Source: Candidatus Adlerbacteria bacterium RIFCSPHIGHO2_02_FULL_54_18 (GTDB lineage: Bacteria; Patescibacteriota; Minisyncoccia; Phycocordibacterales; SBAW01). Taken from it: a stretch of DNA of 20,355 nucleotides. The position numbers were made by a program, and so were the translations under genes. Positions 18,607 through 20,355 of this stretch are shown piece by piece (position 1 is the first letter of the stretch; each line of letters starts with the position of its first letter). The stretch lies in NCBI GenBank assembly GCA_001775445.1, contig MEWV01000017.1, positions 1 to 20,355 of the forward strand, written 5' to 3'. A model generated the notes under the pieces. That model did not search any database. It was given only the letters and a program-made list of their open reading frames with translations, and was not told the DNA's origin.

Positions 18607-19251
18607 ATGAAACGGCTTTTGCACATCGTCATCCTAGCGTGTGGCGCCCTAGTCGTCGGTGTACTCACGACGAACGTGGTCATCTACCTTGCCTCGAAGC
18701 CGTATATCTATGCGAGCGTAAGCCATGCACCAGAGGCACAGACGGCGCTTGTTCCCGGAGCGTCGGTTTCGACAGAAGGCATTCTCTCTCCGATCTTCAT
18801 TGACCGCTTGGATACGGCGATCTCTTTGTATGAAGCGGGGAAAGTATCAAGGATCCTTGTCTCGGGCGACAACAGCACCGCTATTCAAAACGAGGTAAAT
18901 CCGGCGCGCCTGTATCTCATCAGAAAAGGTATACCGGACGCTGTCATATTCCTCGACCACGCAGGCTTCGACACTTACAGCAGCATGTATCGCGCCCGCG
19001 ATATTTTCGGCGTCTCCTCTATTCTCATCAGCACTCAATCTTTTCATTTGCCTCGTGCCGTCTTTATCGCGCGGATGCTCGGTATTGAGGCGAGCGGAGT
19101 GAACGCCGACATCGGCCACATGCTTTTTCGCAACTATGTACGCGAAGCGCTCGCCAATGAGAAAGCCGTACTCAATCTCATCTTCCATAGAAAACCGAAG
19201 TACTTGGGGGAGTCTATACCCATCGAGGATGACGATAGGAGCTATCCGTAG
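18607..19251 (+). CDS. SanA/YdcF-like DUF218 membrane protein
   Basis: A 214-residue protein with one N-terminal membrane segment (about 6-28, HIVILACGALVVGVLTTNVVIYL) and a DUF218 domain. Matching pieces are LVPGASVSTEGILSP, DRLDTAISLYEAGKVSRILVSGDNS, NEVNPARLYLIRKGIP, LDHAGFDTYSSMYRARDIFG and TQSFHLPRAVFIARMLGIEA, each resembling E. coli SanA. SanA affects envelope barrier function and vancomycin sensitivity at high temperature; the biochemical reaction of the family is not known to me. The length and topology are normal. No Shine-Dalgarno is seen. It precedes the surface protein gene by 36 bases and may share its transcript. Confidence 0.9.
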   Translation: MKRLLHIVILACGALVVGVLTTNVVIYLASKPYIYASVSHAPEAQTALVPGASVSTEGILSPIFIDRLDTAISLYEAGKVSRILVSGDNSTAIQNEVNPARLYLIRKGIPDAVIFLDHAGFDTYSSMYRARDIFGVSSILISTQSFHLPRAVFIARMLGIEASGVNADIGHMLFRNYVREALANEKAVLNLIFHRKPKYLGESIPIEDDDRSYP

Positions 19252-19287
19252 CCCACACTCTCGATGTATGGGATGATTTGATCCTGC

Positions 19288-20355
19288 ATGAAAAACACGC
19301 TCCCGCTTATCATCGTCGTGGTACTCATCGCCGCCGCAGGCGCGTGGTGGCTCTTTGGTACGCGTCTCGGCGTACTCATCACCACCTTTGAAGAATGCGT
19401 GGCGAAAGGCAATCCGGTGATGGAGTCCTACCCGCGGCAATGTCGCGACGGCGAGCGGACGTTTACCGAGAACATAGGCAACGAGCTCGAAAAGATCGAT
19501 CTCATCCGCATCTCGACACCGCGCCCCAATCAGACAATATCGAGTCCGCTTACTATTAGAGGAGAGGCACGCGGCACTTGGTTTTTTGAAGCGAGTTTCC
19601 CTGTAGTCCTCACCGATTGGGATGGCAGAATAATCGCGGAGGGCATCGCGCAGGCACAAAACGACTGGATGACGACTGATTTTGTTCCGTTCGAGGCCAC
19701 ACTCACGTTCACGGTCGACAAAAATGCATACAGCAACAAGGGCTCACTCATACTGCGCAAGGATAATCCCTCCGGATTGCCTCAAAACGACGACGCCCTT
19801 GAGATTCCGATAGTGATCGCCGGAATCATTGGAACTGTCAAGCCGCCTCCTACAGCATGCACGCAAGAGGCGAAGCTCTGCTCTGACGGCTCGGCGGTCG
19901 GCCGAACGGGTCCCAATTGTGAATTTGCACCCTGCCCTTCAGCGGGGCGGAGCTGTCTAAAAGATTCTGATTGCCCTTCGCCGCAGTACCTTTGCCAAGA
20001 AACGCAGGGCATGGGTACTGCGTGCCCCTCGAACGATCCCCCCTGCGTCCCCACGCACATCACTATTGCCGGTGAGTGCAAAGTGAAAGAAGGATACGGC
20101 TGCAGTGCCGATGCGCAGTGTGCAGCCGGAGCGTTGTGTCACAACGGCTTGTGCGCTGCGCCGATAGGGAGGCAGTGCAGCGGACCGAACGACACGGGTT
20201 GCCCAACGGACTTTGAATGCAAACAAGGGTGCGGATCGCCGGTTGGTTACGAGGGCGAGCCACCGCCACCCTACTTCTGTCAGCTTCAGGGATACCAGCG
20301 CACGTGCCCTATCTGTCTTGCCAAAGATACGCTCATCGATACTCCACTCGGTGCT
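19288..20355 (+). CDS. Secreted Gmad2 / Cys-rich protein entering a Hint-like domain (runs off the window)
   Basis: The frame stays open for 356 codons to the window end. Residues 5-24 form a membrane anchor or signal. FEECVAKGNPVMESYPRQCRDG (34-55) is a motif I associate with Parcubacteria surface proteins. Residues 73-180 form a Gmad2-type immunoglobulin-like domain (ISTPRPNQTISSPLTIRGEA). From 190 on the protein is Cys-rich, with ACTQEAKLCSDGSAVGRTG plus PNCEFAPCP (190-217), then repeats such as DSDCPSPQYLC and DAQCAAGALCHNGLC. It ends CPICLAKDTLIDTPLGA, in which C343 to G355 fits the first block of Hint (hedgehog/intein) domains, CxxxDTxIxTxxG. That last assignment is inference from 14 residues. 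The start has no Shine-Dalgarno. An extracellular, self-processing adhesin or polymorphic surface protein is the best guess. Confidence 0.85.
   Translation, partial: MKNTLPLIIVVVLIAAAGAWWLFGTRLGVLITTFEECVAKGNPVMESYPRQCRDGERTFTENIGNELEKIDLIRISTPRPNQTISSPLTIRGEARGTWFFEASFPVVLTDWDGRIIAEGIAQAQNDWMTTDFVPFEATLTFTVDKNAYSNKGSLILRKDNPSGLPQNDDALEIPIVIAGIIGTVKPPPTACTQEAKLCSDGSAVGRTGPNCEFAPCPSAGRSCLKDSDCPSPQYLCQETQGMGTACPSNDPPCVPTHITIAGECKVKEGYGCSADAQCAAGALCHNGLCAAPIGRQCSGPNDTGCPTDFECKQGCGSPVGYEGEPPPPYFCQLQGYQRTCPICLAKDTLIDTPLGA

Noticed and set aside
18847..19659. 270-codon minus-strand frame
   Set aside because: It is antisense to the SanA-like gene and the surface protein, both of which have recognisable domains.
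1..20355. CRISPR arrays, transposases and integrase genes
   Set aside because: No evenly spaced repeats and no DDE or tyrosine/serine recombinase motifs were seen on either strand.

Overview
The window looks like the genome of a Patescibacteria (Candidate Phyla Radiation) bacterium, most likely of the Parcubacteria/Paceibacteria side. The reasons are the gene content and order (type IV pilus cluster next to ligA-gatC-gatA), the Parcubacteria-style short release factor 2, the PLPAGQAG-type insertion in PilM, a Gmad2 plus Cys-rich surface protein, and the lack of Shine-Dalgarno sequences before most genes. TGA is used as an ordinary stop, so this is genetic code 11 and not the Gracilibacteria/SR1 code. 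The placement rests on recognition by eye, not on a tree.

Layout. From 1 to 17843 every recognised gene lies on the minus strand, so transcription runs right to left. Read in that direction: pilM, pilN, pilO, a PilP-like gene, pilB, pilT and pilC (17843-10984) form the motor, platform and alignment complex. Two tandem major pilin genes and a GspG-like pilin follow (10844-9164), then the prepilin peptidase pilD, then four minor pilins of the FimT/GspH, PilW/GspJ, PilV/GspI and PilX/GspK types (8461-6085). The strand continues without a break into ligA, gatC, gatA and a membrane-anchored HEPN-like protein (6053-1679). Many of these genes overlap or are separated by 1-50 bases, which indicates operons and translational coupling.

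Next comes a tRNA region (1642-213): initiator tRNA-Met, a second CAT tRNA, tRNA-Asp, an AT-rich orphan secreted-protein gene, two tRNA-Thr genes and the start of prfB, which begins one base after a tRNA CCA end. All four tRNA transcription units have a promoter-like pair of boxes with exactly 17 bases between them. Just downstream of tRNA-Asp is a 176-bp block of hairpins bounded by a repeat of the tRNA 3' end.

Right of 17843 the strand switches. Only 18 bases separate the pilM start from a divergent comF-like phosphoribosyltransferase gene. It is followed by a SanA/DUF218 membrane protein and by a large secreted Cys-rich protein that enters what looks like a Hint (hedgehog/intein) self-processing domain at the window edge.

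Taken together, the pilus cluster encodes a nearly self-sufficient type IV pilus (extension ATPase, retraction ATPase, platform, peptidase, pilins and tip proteins, with no outer-membrane secretin seen). With ComF next to it, DNA uptake is a reasonable hypothesis; host attachment is the other. The items most worth following up are the coordinated G18-to-A and T55-to-G elbow changes in both CAT tRNAs, the hairpin element at tRNA-Asp, the Hint-domain surface protein, and the leaderless-looking promoters.
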